Below are positions 7,257 to 15,674 of a DNA stretch of 51,924 bases, one piece after another (position 1 is the first letter of the stretch; every line of letters starts with the position of its first letter). The notes beneath the pieces are model-generated. The model had not been told where the DNA came from and did no database searches. It saw nothing but the letters and a program-made list of their open reading frames with translations. The DNA comes from Senegalimassilia anaerobia JC110 (GTDB taxonomy: Bacteria; Actinomycetota; Coriobacteriia; Coriobacteriales; Eggerthellaceae). Made by a program: the position numbers and the translations under genes. The stretch spans positions 1 through 51,924 of the forward strand of contig NZ_HE611018.1 in the NCBI RefSeq assembly GCF_000236865.1, read 5' to 3'.

Positions 7257-9548
7257 TTACTGGGTTGACGCACCGCCGCCGGCAGATGCGCCCCCGGAAG
7301 CTGTGCCCCCTCCGGTTGCCGCCCCGGTGCCACCCCCGCCGGTCGTACCGCCGGTTGCCGCCCCGGTACCGCCTCCCGTAGCGCCGCCGGTCGTCCCGCC
7401 ACCGGTTGCACTGCCGTTATCGGACCCCGTGCTGCCTGAGACGCTCCCGTTTGTGTTGCCGGTGCCGTAGCTATTGGAGTTGCCGTTTCCGCTAGCCGTG
7501 CCGTACTGGCCGTTGCTCGAGCCGGTGGAGTTGCCGTATTGGTTATTGCTCGAATTTCCAGCGGAGTTCGCGCTGTTGGAAGACGAGCTGGAAGACGTCG
7601 TTCCGATATGGTACGTGGCATTCGAGAACGCCTTGTACGTGGGGTTCGATGCCTGGGGGAACGTTTCGGTTTGCTTGCCGTACAGCGCCGCCGTCATGAA
7701 CTCCTTGAACACATCCGCCGCGCTAACGTCGGTGGGGATGGTTTCCTGGTTAGACGGATCGCCGAACCAGATGGCAACGGACAGCTGCGGCGTGATGCCG
7801 CAGAACGTGATGTCATGGTACTCGCTGGAAGTACCCGTCTTCGCCGCCACTTCCTGGCCGTTATCGAGCTTGGCCAGCGTGCCGGTACCTTCGGAGGTGT
7901 TCACGACGCCCTTCATGACCTCGGTTGCCGCATGGGCCACTTCGGCGGAGATGACCTGCGTCCCCGACGGATGGCTGTTATCCACGATAAGGTTGTTGTT
8001 CTTGTCGTAGATCTTCAGGATGGGCTGAGCATCGTACTTCGTGCCGCCGTTGGCGATGCAGGCATACGCATCCGCCATGTCGAGCATAGTGACGTTGGAC
8101 TGGCCGAGCGTCAGCGACGGATTGGCGTTGAGCGTGGAAGTGATTCCCATCTTCTTCGCGGCATCGATGACCTTTTGGGTTCCCAAAGCCATTTGCAGTC
8201 GCACGAAACCGGTGTTGGACGACACGGCGAAAGCGCGCGCGATGCTGCGGGTCCCGTAGTTGATGTTGTTGATGTTCTGCAGCGGATTCGAGCTATCGTA
8301 TCCGGTATCGGGGATCACCGAAGGCGACGAGCAATCCACCATGGTTTGCGGATCGATGCCCTCTTCCAAAGCCGCGATCAGCGTGAACGTCTTAAAGGAT
8401 GAACCGCAAGGACGGCCGCCGTTGGTTCCCTCGCCGGTTGCCAGGTTGGTCTTTTGCGTATCCCAATCCTTGCCGCCGACCAATGCGCGGATGAAACCCG
8501 TGGAAGGATCGATTGCCACGAGCGAACCGCTGATGGCATCGCTCAGGCCCTCTTCCTTTGTGCGGACGGCATCCTCTGCTGCCTCTTGGGTATCCACATC
8601 AAGGGTGGTGACAACGGTCAGCCCGCCCTTGAACACATCGAGCTGGGAGTACTGGTCGGAAAGCACGTTTTTGACGTAGCTGGTGAAATACGGGTACTTC
8701 TCGATGCCATCCGAAGACGGTACGGAGGGATTGAGCACAAGATCCTGGGCTTTTGCGGAGTCGTGCTCTTCCTGAGTGATATAGCCGTTCGTCAGCATGC
8801 GATCGAGGACCAGATTACGACGCGCATAGCAATTGTCCGGGTAATCGATGGGGTTGTTATAGGTAGGCGATTGGGGGATGCCGACAAGCGCCGCCGCTTC
8901 CGCCAGCGTCAAATCAGTTGCATCTTTAGAGAAATATCGCTGGGAAGCCGCCTGGATACCATAAGCACCCGAACCGTAATTCACGGTGTTCAGGTACATG
9001 AGGAGGATGTCGTTTTTCGAGTACATCTCCTCGATTTTGACGGAAAGATACATCTCGCGGACCTTGCGCTTAAGCGAGATATCGTTCATCTCGTCGGCGA
9101 GCACCGTGTTGCGCACGAACTGCTGCGTAATGGTTGAAGCGCCTTCGCGACCAGACCCTGTAAGCGTGACGAAGGCGGCACGGGCAATGCCGACCAGGTC
9201 GAAGCCGCCATGATCGTAGAATCGCTCGTCCTCCGTTGCCACCGTGCCCTGCATCACGTACTTGCTGATGCCGCTCAGCTCCACCGGCTCACGGTTTTCC
9301 ACCTGGAAGCGCGCAAGCTGCGTCTTCTCGTCGGATGCAAGCACCGTAGTCGGCGCAGACGTATTCAGCTCGGATACTTCCGAGACATCATAGGTTTTCA
9401 GGTCGCCGATCCAGGAATCGCCCAAGACGACGACGCCTATGCAACCGGCCAGGCAAATAGCCGCGATGATACTGAGAAATGCAAGCAGGCCGACAAAAGG
9501 ACGCTTTTTCTTAATGCTCGGCCTGTTCTTTATCGAACGAGAAGCCAC
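7257..9548 (-). CDS. Class A penicillin-binding protein with Gly/Thr/Ser-rich tail
   Basis: This bifunctional peptidoglycan glycosyltransferase/transpeptidase has about 763 residues. I chose the GTG at 9548 because GGAGG lies six to seven bases before it; the open frame extends further upstream without a ribosome site. A Lys/Arg-rich N-terminus precedes one membrane helix (GLLAFLSIIAAICLAGCIGV). The GT51 domain shows EDERFYDHGG and EGASTITQQFVRN, and the transpeptidase domain shows SSFK, SSNTG and AKTGTS. Instead of a PASTA repeat the last 110 residues or so are low-complexity: a Ser/Asn/Gly/Tyr part followed by runs of GGGT, GAATGG and GGATGG. It is clearly a paralogue of the PBP at 4213-6441. 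The small lipoprotein gene follows in the same operon. Confidence 0.94.
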   Translation of the reverse strand: MASRSIKNRPSIKKKRPFVGLLAFLSIIAAICLAGCIGVVVLGDSWIGDLKTYDVSEVSELNTSAPTTVLASDEKTQLARFQVENREPVELSGISKYVMQGTVATEDERFYDHGGFDLVGIARAAFVTLTGSGREGASTITQQFVRNTVLADEMNDISLKRKVREMYLSVKIEEMYSKNDILLMYLNTVNYGSGAYGIQAASQRYFSKDATDLTLAEAAALVGIPQSPTYNNPIDYPDNCYARRNLVLDRMLTNGYITQEEHDSAKAQDLVLNPSVPSSDGIEKYPYFTSYVKNVLSDQYSQLDVFKGGLTVVTTLDVDTQEAAEDAVRTKEEGLSDAISGSLVAIDPSTGFIRALVGGKDWDTQKTNLATGEGTNGGRPCGSSFKTFTLIAALEEGIDPQTMVDCSSPSVIPDTGYDSSNPLQNINNINYGTRSIARAFAVSSNTGFVRLQMALGTQKVIDAAKKMGITSTLNANPSLTLGQSNVTMLDMADAYACIANGGTKYDAQPILKIYDKNNNLIVDNSHPSGTQVISAEVAHAATEVMKGVVNTSEGTGTLAKLDNGQEVAAKTGTSSEYHDITFCGITPQLSVAIWFGDPSNQETIPTDVSAADVFKEFMTAALYGKQTETFPQASNPTYKAFSNATYHIGTTSSSSSSNSANSAGNSSNNQYGNSTGSSNGQYGTASGNGNSNSYGTGNTNGSVSGSTGSDNGSATGGGTTGGATGGGTGAATGGTTGGGGTGAATGGGTASGGASAGGGASTQ
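7260..7470. repeat. Low-complexity Gly/Thr-coding repeat tract
   Basis: Imperfect repeats built on GCCGCC, GGTTGCC and CCGGTCGTACC units encode the Gly/Thr/Ala-rich C-terminal tail of the PBP on the minus strand. Such tracts can change length by slippage. On the plus strand they produce a spurious proline-rich reading frame. Confidence 0.75.
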
Positions 9549-9573
9549 GAACCACCTCCAAGAAACTTGAGTA

Positions 9574-9579
9574 ATTGTA
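9574..9579 (-). promoter_or_regulatory. Candidate -10 for the PBP-lipoprotein operon
   Basis: TACAAT on the minus strand lies 25 bases before the GTG start, with TTGAAA 19 bp further upstream as a possible -35. Confidence 0.4.
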
Positions 9580-9631
9580 CCATCGGGGGAAATAGGGTTT
9601 TCAAAGCACACAAGTTCGTAGCAAAAAAGCC

Positions 9632-9674
9632 AAGGGCGGCCAGGGAATCGACTGTTCGTCCCCTGGCCGCCCTT
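9632..9674 (-). terminator. Terminator after argH
   Basis: A perfect 14-bp stem (AAGGGCGGCCAGGG with its complement) and 15-base loop is followed on the minus strand by GGC and a run of six T. It closes the argGH unit just before the PBP promoter. Confidence 0.9.
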
Positions 9675-9695
9675 TTGATTTTCGAGGCGCTGCGG

Positions 9696-11084
9696 CTATA
9701 GCAGCGACTCGTCTGCGGCAAGCACCGCTTTAGCTTTCTCCATCTGCTGGGCCACAGCCGCTTCGCCCGTTCCCCCTTCCGTGGTTCGAGCAGCCACGAT
9801 GCTGGGAAGAACGAGCGCCTTGACGATGTCCTCCTCGAACAACGGGCTTGCCGCCTTAAAGTCGTCGAACGACAGATCGTCGAGATTGCAGCCGCGCTGC
9901 TCGCACAGCAGGACCAAATGCCCCACCACTTCATGCGCATGACGGAACGGAAGGCCCTTCTTCGCCAAGTAGTCGGCCACATCCGTCGCCGCCAAATGGC
10001 CGAGCTTCGCCTGCTTGAGCATGTTCTCCGGCTTGATGCTCATGGTTTCTATCATTCCCGCGGCGCATTGCAGGCAATCTTCCAGCGTTTTCGCCGAATC
10101 GATTGCCCCGTACTTGTCTTCCTGAAGGTCCTTGTTGTAGGCAAGGGGGAGCGCCTTCATGGTCACCAGCAACGACACCAAATTGCCGATCACGCGACCG
10201 GTCTTGCCGCGGATCAGCTCGGCAAAATCGGGGTTCTTCTTTTGAGGCATGATGGACGAACCCGTGGAGAACGCATCGGACAGCTCGATGAAGCCGAACT
10301 CGGATGTCGACCAAAGCACCAGCTCCTCGCACAGGCGCGACAGATGCATGCAGGAAACGGCGCAAGCGTAATCCAAGTCAAGCAGGAAATCGCGGTCCGA
10401 CACGGCATCGAGCGAGTTCGGGATCACCGAAGCGAAGCCCAATTCCCCTGCCGTCATCTGCCGATCAAGCGGATACGTTGTCCCAGCCAGCGCAGCTGCG
10501 CCCAGCGGACAGGCGTCGGCCGCATCTCGTGCAGCCTGCAAACGGCGATAATCGCGCGCAAGCATCCAGACATACGCAAGCATATGGTGCGAGAACAGGA
10601 CCGGTTGCGCATGCTGCAAGTGGGTATAACCAGGCAGGATAACACCGAAATTCGCCTCGGCCTGACCTATGAGCGCATGACGCAGCGCAACATTGGCGCG
10701 CATCAGATCGGTTGCACGCTGCTTGGCATACAGGCGCGTATCCGTTGCAACCTGATCGTTGCGGCTGCGGCCCGTGTGCAAACGCGCTCCCGCATCGCCG
10801 ATTTCTGCAGTGAGCGCCTTTTCCACTGACATATGGATATCCTCGTCGTTGATATCGAACATGAAATCACCTGACTCGATATCGGCTTTGACGCGATCAA
10901 GCCCCGCAGCGATTTGCTGAGCGTCATCTTCCGAGATCACGCCGACTGTCGCCAGCATCTTCACATGAGCCTTCGACCCTGCGATATCCTGCGCATACAA
11001 GGCCTTATCGACAGGCAGCGAGGCGCCGAAGCGTTGCGTGAACTCGCTAACGTTTTCCATGAATCTGCCCGACCAGAGAGCCAT
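9696..11084 (-). CDS. argH: Argininosuccinate lyase
   Basis: The product splits argininosuccinate into arginine and fumarate, the last step of arginine biosynthesis, as a cytoplasmic tetramer. The 462-residue length is typical. The fumarase/aspartase superfamily signature GSSIMPQKKNPD, carrying the catalytic serine loop, is present, along with the upstream HTGRSRNDQVATD segment and the TGYTHLQ-type region PGYTHLQHAQP. The start ATG lies three bases after the argG stop codon, and GGAG in the last argG codons serves as the ribosome site, so translation is likely coupled. It is the last gene of argG-argH and is followed by a strong terminator. Confidence 0.98.
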   Translation of the reverse strand: MALWSGRFMENVSEFTQRFGASLPVDKALYAQDIAGSKAHVKMLATVGVISEDDAQQIAAGLDRVKADIESGDFMFDINDEDIHMSVEKALTAEIGDAGARLHTGRSRNDQVATDTRLYAKQRATDLMRANVALRHALIGQAEANFGVILPGYTHLQHAQPVLFSHHMLAYVWMLARDYRRLQAARDAADACPLGAAALAGTTYPLDRQMTAGELGFASVIPNSLDAVSDRDFLLDLDYACAVSCMHLSRLCEELVLWSTSEFGFIELSDAFSTGSSIMPQKKNPDFAELIRGKTGRVIGNLVSLLVTMKALPLAYNKDLQEDKYGAIDSAKTLEDCLQCAAGMIETMSIKPENMLKQAKLGHLAATDVADYLAKKGLPFRHAHEVVGHLVLLCEQRGCNLDDLSFDDFKAASPLFEEDIVKALVLPSIVAARTTEGGTGEAAVAQQMEKAKAVLAADESLL

Positions 11085-11087
11085 AGG

Positions 11088-12422
11088 TTACTCCGTTTCC
11101 TTGTGAGCTTCAGCAGCAGGTTCTTGGCGGCTCAGCGGCGTTACGCCCTCATAGCGGCCGCGCTTGAGGGGGCCCTTCTCATTTTGAGCATCGAACAACT
11201 CGGCAGGAGCGCCTTCCTGACGACGATTGACGGCCCAGGTTTTCGTGGACAGCGTCTGGATCTCGATGAAGCCCTTGGCTGCGTCGCGATTGAAGGTATC
11301 CCCCTTGTCGTACGTTGCCAGACCCTGATCGTAGAGCGAGTATGCGGACTTGCGGCCGACCACCGTGCAAGAACCCTTGAAGAACTTCAAGCGGATGGTG
11401 CCGTACAAGCAGCGCTGCGTAGAAGCCATGAATGCATCGATAGCCTCTTTCAGCGGCGAGAACCATTGGCCGTTATAAACGCAATTCGCCCAGGTTTGCT
11501 CCAGCGCAAGCTTGTGATGCAGGACCTCGCGCTCAAGCACCAGATCCTCCAGCGCCTTATGCGCCTTGATCAGAGCCATTCCCGCAGGGGCTTCATAGCA
11601 TTCACGGCTTTTGACCCCCACCAAGCGGTTCTCGATCATGTCGATACGACCGTAACCGTGCTTGCCCGCGATTTCGTTGAGCTCGTAAATGATGCCCAGA
11701 TAGCTCTTCTGGTTGCCGTTGATCGCATAGGGCACTCCGCGAGCAAAGGTGAGCTCCACATATTCCGGCTGATCGGGCGCCTGCATAGGATCGGCGGTCA
11801 TGGTGTAGATATCCGCAGGCGGCTCGATCCAAGGATCTTCCAGTACGCCGCACTCGATTGCGCGACCCCACAGGTTGTCATCGATTGAGTACGGGGAATC
11901 CTTCGTGACGCCGACCTCCACGCCATGAGCCTGAGCCCACTCGATCTCATCGGGACGCGTAAGCAGATTCCACTCGCGAACCGGGGTCAAAATCTTCAGC
12001 GACGGATCGAGCATGGTGATGCTGGATTCGAAACGCACCTGATCATTGCCCTTGCCCGTGCAACCGTGAGCGATATACTTTGCACCGAACTTGTGCGCAG
12101 CATCCACAAGATGCTTCGAAATCAAGGGACGAGAAAGCGCCGACACCAGCGGATACTTGTTCTCGTACATAGCATTCGCCGCTAGCGCCTTCGTGAGGTA
12201 TTCCTGCGCAAACATCTGACGCATATCTACCACGATGCACTCAAGAGCACCGACACGCAAAGCCTTTTCCTTGACCTTCTCAAGGCCATCGTGCTCCTGC
12301 CCCACATCGCCAACCACGGCGATGACGTCCAGATTCATTTCATCCTGCAACCATTTTATGCAACAAGATGTATCAAGACCACCGGAATATGCGAGTACTA
12401 CTTTGTCTTTCTGCTCTGCCAT
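11088..12422 (-). CDS. argG: Argininosuccinate synthase
   Basis: This 444-residue enzyme condenses citrulline and aspartate with ATP to form argininosuccinate. The N-terminal PP-loop ATP motif AYSGGLDTS is at residues 10-18, followed by family segments such as SRPLISKHLVDAA and HGCTGKGNDQVRFE. I chose the MAEQKDKVVLAYSGG start at 12422, with AAAGGG upstream. The frame remains open for 22 more codons but these lack family similarity. Its leader is about 140 bases from a TATAAT box at 12570. Citrulline must come from outside this cluster because no ornithine carbamoyltransferase gene is present. Confidence 0.98.
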   Translation of the reverse strand: MAEQKDKVVLAYSGGLDTSCCIKWLQDEMNLDVIAVVGDVGQEHDGLEKVKEKALRVGALECIVVDMRQMFAQEYLTKALAANAMYENKYPLVSALSRPLISKHLVDAAHKFGAKYIAHGCTGKGNDQVRFESSITMLDPSLKILTPVREWNLLTRPDEIEWAQAHGVEVGVTKDSPYSIDDNLWGRAIECGVLEDPWIEPPADIYTMTADPMQAPDQPEYVELTFARGVPYAINGNQKSYLGIIYELNEIAGKHGYGRIDMIENRLVGVKSRECYEAPAGMALIKAHKALEDLVLEREVLHHKLALEQTWANCVYNGQWFSPLKEAIDAFMASTQRCLYGTIRLKFFKGSCTVVGRKSAYSLYDQGLATYDKGDTFNRDAAKGFIEIQTLSTKTWAVNRRQEGAPAELFDAQNEKGPLKRGRYEGVTPLSRQEPAAEAHKETE

Positions 12423-12569
12423 GATGATCGGCCCTTTCGAATGCGATTTGTTTAGCAACAAGGAGATTTGGGTCCACGAGTGCCACAAGATACAGGTATG
12501 CCCCGTACTGCCTGGTTACAGATTAGTTTCCCAAGTGAAATTTCCTGAAACTACAGTAATCCCTTAGGA

Positions 12570-12575
12570 ATTATA
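12570..12575 (-). promoter_or_regulatory. -10 box of the argGH promoter
   Basis: A perfect TATAAT on the minus strand would start transcription near 12563, leaving a leader of about 140 bases before argG. The 262-base gap between argR and argG otherwise holds the ATATGCAAA motif at 12641 and a weak ACCGT/ACGGT hairpin near the argR stop. Confidence 0.55.
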
Positions 12576-12640
12576 CGTGCACAATTTTCTAGAGACAGTG
12601 CGCAACGCAATGACGTAACAACTTGTAAATACAACGTGGG

Positions 12641-12649
12641 ATATGCAAA
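12641..12649. promoter_or_regulatory. Candidate ArgR-box half site upstream of argG
   Basis: ATATGCAAA (TTTGCATAT on the minus strand) lies about 70 bases upstream of the argG -10 box. The same core occurs twice upstream of argR. Its assignment to ArgR is inference from recurrence and position. Confidence 0.35.
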
Positions 12650-12684
12650 GATAACCGTCTTTGCAACGGTAAAATACTAGACGA

Positions 12685-13113
12685 TTATCGTCGTCGCAGA
12701 CGGTCGATGGCTCGCTCGACCTCCACCGCAGCCTCGGGGCTTTCTGCTGCGATCATAATGGTGTTGTCGCCGGCAACAGTGCCGAGCGCTCCACGCAGGC
12801 TGGCTTTGTCAAGGGCTGCGGAGACGCCGGCAGCACCGCCGGAGAACGTCTTCACAACAACGAGATTGCCAGCGACGTGCACCTCTTCAACTAATTCGGA
12901 AACCATGCGTTGAAGACGCATTTCCTCGGGAAGGACATAGTAACCCTCGCGAGACTTCACGAGACCCATGTCCATGATATCGCGAGAAATAGTAGCCTGA
13001 GTGCACTCGTAGCCGGCAGACTGCAGCTGATTAGCGAGATCGCGCTGCGTCTTGACATTGCGATCGCGAATGATGTCGCGAATCACATCATGTCTTTGTT
13101 GCCGTTTCCTCAT
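12685..13113 (-). CDS. argR: Arginine repressor ArgR
   Basis: This 142-residue hexameric regulator binds arginine and represses arginine biosynthesis, and often activates catabolism. The N-terminal winged helix includes TQRDLANQLQSAGYECTQATISRDI, whose SR..(D) recognition helix is typical. The C-terminal oligomerisation and arginine-binding domain contains GTVAGDNTIMIA, close to the conserved GT(I/V)AGDDT motif; Asn replaces the second Asp seen in many homologues. It sits between argD and argG on the same strand with its own promoter (TACAAT at 13143-13148), as expected for an autoregulated repressor. Confidence 0.96.
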   Translation of the reverse strand: MRKRQQRHDVIRDIIRDRNVKTQRDLANQLQSAGYECTQATISRDIMDMGLVKSREGYYVLPEEMRLQRMVSELVEEVHVAGNLVVVKTFSGGAAGVSAALDKASLRGALGTVAGDNTIMIAAESPEAAVEVERAIDRLRRR

Positions 13114-13128
13114 GCCTCGTTACTTCCC

Positions 13129-13148
13129 GCCCCAGGTGGGGCATTGTA
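13129..13148 (-). promoter_or_regulatory. argR promoter -10 and short leader hairpin
   Basis: TACAAT (13143-13148, minus strand) is followed within the roughly 22-base leader by a small perfect hairpin GCCCCA/TGGGGC (13129-13142). The hairpin would overlap the start region of the transcript. Confidence 0.45.
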
Positions 13149-13176
13149 CCCGGTTTCCTCCAATGATTCCTGATGC

Positions 13177-13214
13177 ATATGCAAAATAGTGTAAGTGTCA
13201 TCAAGAATATGCAA
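13177..13214. promoter_or_regulatory. Two candidate ArgR-box-like sites upstream of argR
   Basis: ATATGCAAA (13177-13185) and ATATGCAA (13207-13214) lie 30 bases apart, immediately upstream of the argR -10. The second sits in an odd dyad GAATATGCAATTC, which resembles the TGAAT/ATTCA halves of ARG boxes. A third partial copy, ATATGCC, is at 13270. The 263-base argD-argR gap is unusually A+T-rich for this window. Confidence 0.4.
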
Positions 13215-13326
13215 TTCATAATACCGCAAGATTTAGTGATCAGCGAGATGAAATTGAAATTTGCGAAGAATATGCCACTTCTCTTATACGAGCTAAACGT
13301 TGCCTTGAAATCTCATCCGATTGGAT

Positions 13327-13360
13327 GCCAAGAATCCACGCCGCTACGTGGATCCTTGGC
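13327..13360 (-). terminator. Hairpin after argD
   Basis: A 14-bp stem with a single A-C mismatch and six-base loop begins 16 bases after the argD stop codon. No U-run follows, so it may be a 3' stabilising structure or a factor-dependent terminator. Confidence 0.5.
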
Positions 13361-13376
13361 AAGCATTATGGGGTCT

Positions 13377-14642
13377 TTAGGCTTCGATCATCTGGTTCAG
13401 ACGCTCGACCATTGCATCGATGTCGCCCTTCTCGCACACTAACGGCGGAAGGAAGCGCAGGGTATGGGCGCCCGTTGCATTGAGCAGCAGGCCCTTGCCA
13501 AGCGCCTTCTGAACCAAAGCGGGCGCATCGACCGATTCATCGAGGTCGATGGCGTTCATAAGACCGACACCGCGGACCTCCTTGACCTTGGACACGCCGG
13601 CAAGCTGCTGGCGCATATATTCGCCGGTTTCCTGCACATGCTGCTGAAAACCATTGGAAAGCGTGTCAAGCGTTGCCGTTGCAGCTGCTACCGCCAAGCA
13701 GCTGCCGCCAAACGTGGTGCCGTGGTCACCAGGCTGATATGCCTTTGCGATATGGGCGGGGGCAGCGCAGGCGCCCATAGGCATTCCGCCGGCGATGCCC
13801 TTCGCCATGGTCACGATATCGGGGGTTACTCCGAAATGCTGGAAGCCGAACGGGGTACCGCAACGGAAGATTCCGGTTTGAACCTCGTCGCACATCATAA
13901 GAGCACCATGCTCCTTGGTCAGATTGCGCACCGCCTCCAGGAATTCCTTCGTGCACGGATGCACGCCGCTTTCGCCTTGGATGCACTCGAGCATGACGGC
14001 GCAGATATCATGGCCCTGCTGCTCGAACAGACGGGTAAGAGCTTGGATGTCATTGATAGGCGTGCTTACGAAACCACCGGGCAAGGGCTGGAACGCCTCC
14101 TGCTTCGCGGGCTGAGCAGTGGCAGCAAGCGTTGCGAGCGTTCGTCCATGGAAGCTGCGATCAAGGACCACGATGGTGCGCGGAGCGCCATCGAACGCCT
14201 GCTTGATCTTGGCATCGTCCGCACCTGCGGCACGGGCGGCCTCTTCGGCGTTCTTGCGAGCATACAGGCGAGCAAGCTTGATAGCGCACTCGTTTGCTTC
14301 GGCTCCGGAGTTTGCATAGAACGTCTGCCACGGCTCGGGGCTTGCAGGATCCCCACCATTGAGCAACCCGGAGATTTTACGGGAAAGCTCGCCACGGCCC
14401 TCGATGTAGTAGTAATTGCTCACGTGGATCAGGCGCTCGGACTGGTCTTGCAGAGCCTTGGTGATGGCAGGATGGCAATGGCCGAGACTGCACACGCCGA
14501 TGCCCGCGATGAAGTCGAGATATGTATTGCCCTCGGCATCTTCGACTTCCATGCCCTTGCCGGAAACGAGCTCGACGGGCTTACGAGCAAACGTATGCAT
14601 CACATATTGCGACTCAAGTTCCTGTTGTTGCTCTAGCGACAT
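13377..14642 (-). CDS. argD: Acetylornithine aminotransferase
   Basis: This PLP enzyme of 421 residues transaminates N-acetylglutamate semialdehyde to N-acetylornithine. It is a class III aminotransferase: GSEANE-like NSGAEANECAIKLAR near the phosphate site, CDEVQTG with the PLP-pyridine aspartate, and TMAKGIAGG with the Schiff-base lysine. The neighbours argB and argJ fix the arginine role over the closely related ornithine or GABA transaminases. GAAGGA lies upstream of the ATG. The final gene of the argCJBD run, it is followed by a hairpin without a U-run. Confidence 0.96.
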   Translation of the reverse strand: MSLEQQQELESQYVMHTFARKPVELVSGKGMEVEDAEGNTYLDFIAGIGVCSLGHCHPAITKALQDQSERLIHVSNYYYIEGRGELSRKISGLLNGGDPASPEPWQTFYANSGAEANECAIKLARLYARKNAEEAARAAGADDAKIKQAFDGAPRTIVVLDRSFHGRTLATLAATAQPAKQEAFQPLPGGFVSTPINDIQALTRLFEQQGHDICAVMLECIQGESGVHPCTKEFLEAVRNLTKEHGALMMCDEVQTGIFRCGTPFGFQHFGVTPDIVTMAKGIAGGMPMGACAAPAHIAKAYQPGDHGTTFGGSCLAVAAATATLDTLSNGFQQHVQETGEYMRQQLAGVSKVKEVRGVGLMNAIDLDESVDAPALVQKALGKGLLLNATGAHTLRFLPPLVCEKGDIDAMVERLNQMIEA

Positions 14643-14675
14643 GCTATCAACTTCCTTCGTAAGGTAACGATTGCT

Positions 14676-15674
14676 TTAATGTACGGAAGAACTCTGGATA
14701 GAGGCCTTCTGAGCGGCCTCGACTTCTTCACGGTTCTCCAGAAGCTTCGAAGCGAATTTGCCCAGAGGGTGGCTGTCGAAACGATAGGCCTCCTCGGTGG
14801 AATGCATGGTCGTGCCGACACCGGTGCTGGTAAGCATTTCGAGCAGCAGAGAATGAGGCGTGGTCCCGTTGATGATATGCGCACGCTGCACGCCGTTTTC
14901 CAGCGCATGGATGCACGACTTCAGCTTCGGGATCATGCCCGTGGACACCACGTTGTTCTCGACCATATAGCGCGCCTCGAACACGGTGAGGTTGGAGATG
15001 AGCGAGCTTTTATCCTCGAAGTTCTCGTACAGGCCGTCGACGTCGGTAAGAAACACCGCCTTATGAGCGCCGATAGCGGCGGCGATATGGCCCGCAACCA
15101 TGTCGGCGTTGACGTTGTAGAAGCCGCCGTCCTCTCCGATTGCGACCGACGCGATAACCGGAATATAATCCGATGCCACCAAATCGTCGAGCAGAGGGCG
15201 ATTGATGCGCGTGATGCGGCCGACACGACCCAGATCAGGACTTGCCTGCTCGGCTACGATAACGCCGCCATCAGCACCGGAGACGCCCACGGCAAAATTG
15301 CCATGATGGTTCAAGGCCTCGACCAATTCCTGGTTGACCTCGCCCATAAGGACGGTGCGGACTAGATTCATGGCCTCGGGCGTGGTAACACGCTGGCCGT
15401 CCTTGAACTCAACGGGGATTTCCATGAGGTCCATCGCCCTGGTGATGGCCATTCCGCCACCGTGGACGATGACGGGGTTCACGCCGACGATCTTGAGCAG
15501 CACGATGTCGCTCATGACGTCCGCGCGCAGCTTCTCATCGACCATAGCAGATCCGCCGTATTTGATGACGACGGTTTTACCGGTGATGTTCTTGATCCAC
15601 GGCAGCGCCTCGACGAGGATCTTAGCTGCCTCCGTTGATGCGCCCTCGGGGCGCGTATCCTTTGCGTACTTCAT
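14676..15674 (-). CDS. argB: Acetylglutamate kinase
   Basis: The product phosphorylates N-acetylglutamate, the second committed step of arginine synthesis and usually the feedback-inhibited one. Family motifs are VVIKYGGSAM (phosphate-binding Lys and GG), VHGGGMAITRAM (substrate loop), and FLTDVDGLYE. I chose the start MKYAKDTRPEG at 15674 because its ATG overlaps the argJ stop codon by four bases (ATGA), a coupling seen repeatedly in this operon. The protein is about 332 residues, some 30 longer than many homologues, mainly from a Ser/Lys/Glu-rich C-terminal tail (ENREEVEAAQKASIQSSSVH). Confidence 0.96.
   Translation of the reverse strand: MKYAKDTRPEGASTEAAKILVEALPWIKNITGKTVVIKYGGSAMVDEKLRADVMSDIVLLKIVGVNPVIVHGGGMAITRAMDLMEIPVEFKDGQRVTTPEAMNLVRTVLMGEVNQELVEALNHHGNFAVGVSGADGGVIVAEQASPDLGRVGRITRINRPLLDDLVASDYIPVIASVAIGEDGGFYNVNADMVAGHIAAAIGAHKAVFLTDVDGLYENFEDKSSLISNLTVFEARYMVENNVVSTGMIPKLKSCIHALENGVQRAHIINGTTPHSLLLEMLTSTGVGTTMHSTEEAYRFDSHPLGKFASKLLENREEVEAAQKASIQSSSVH

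Noticed and set aside
7213-7470. Proline-rich plus-strand open frame
   Set aside because: It is the complement of the Gly/Thr repeat tail of the minus-strand PBP and has no independent support.
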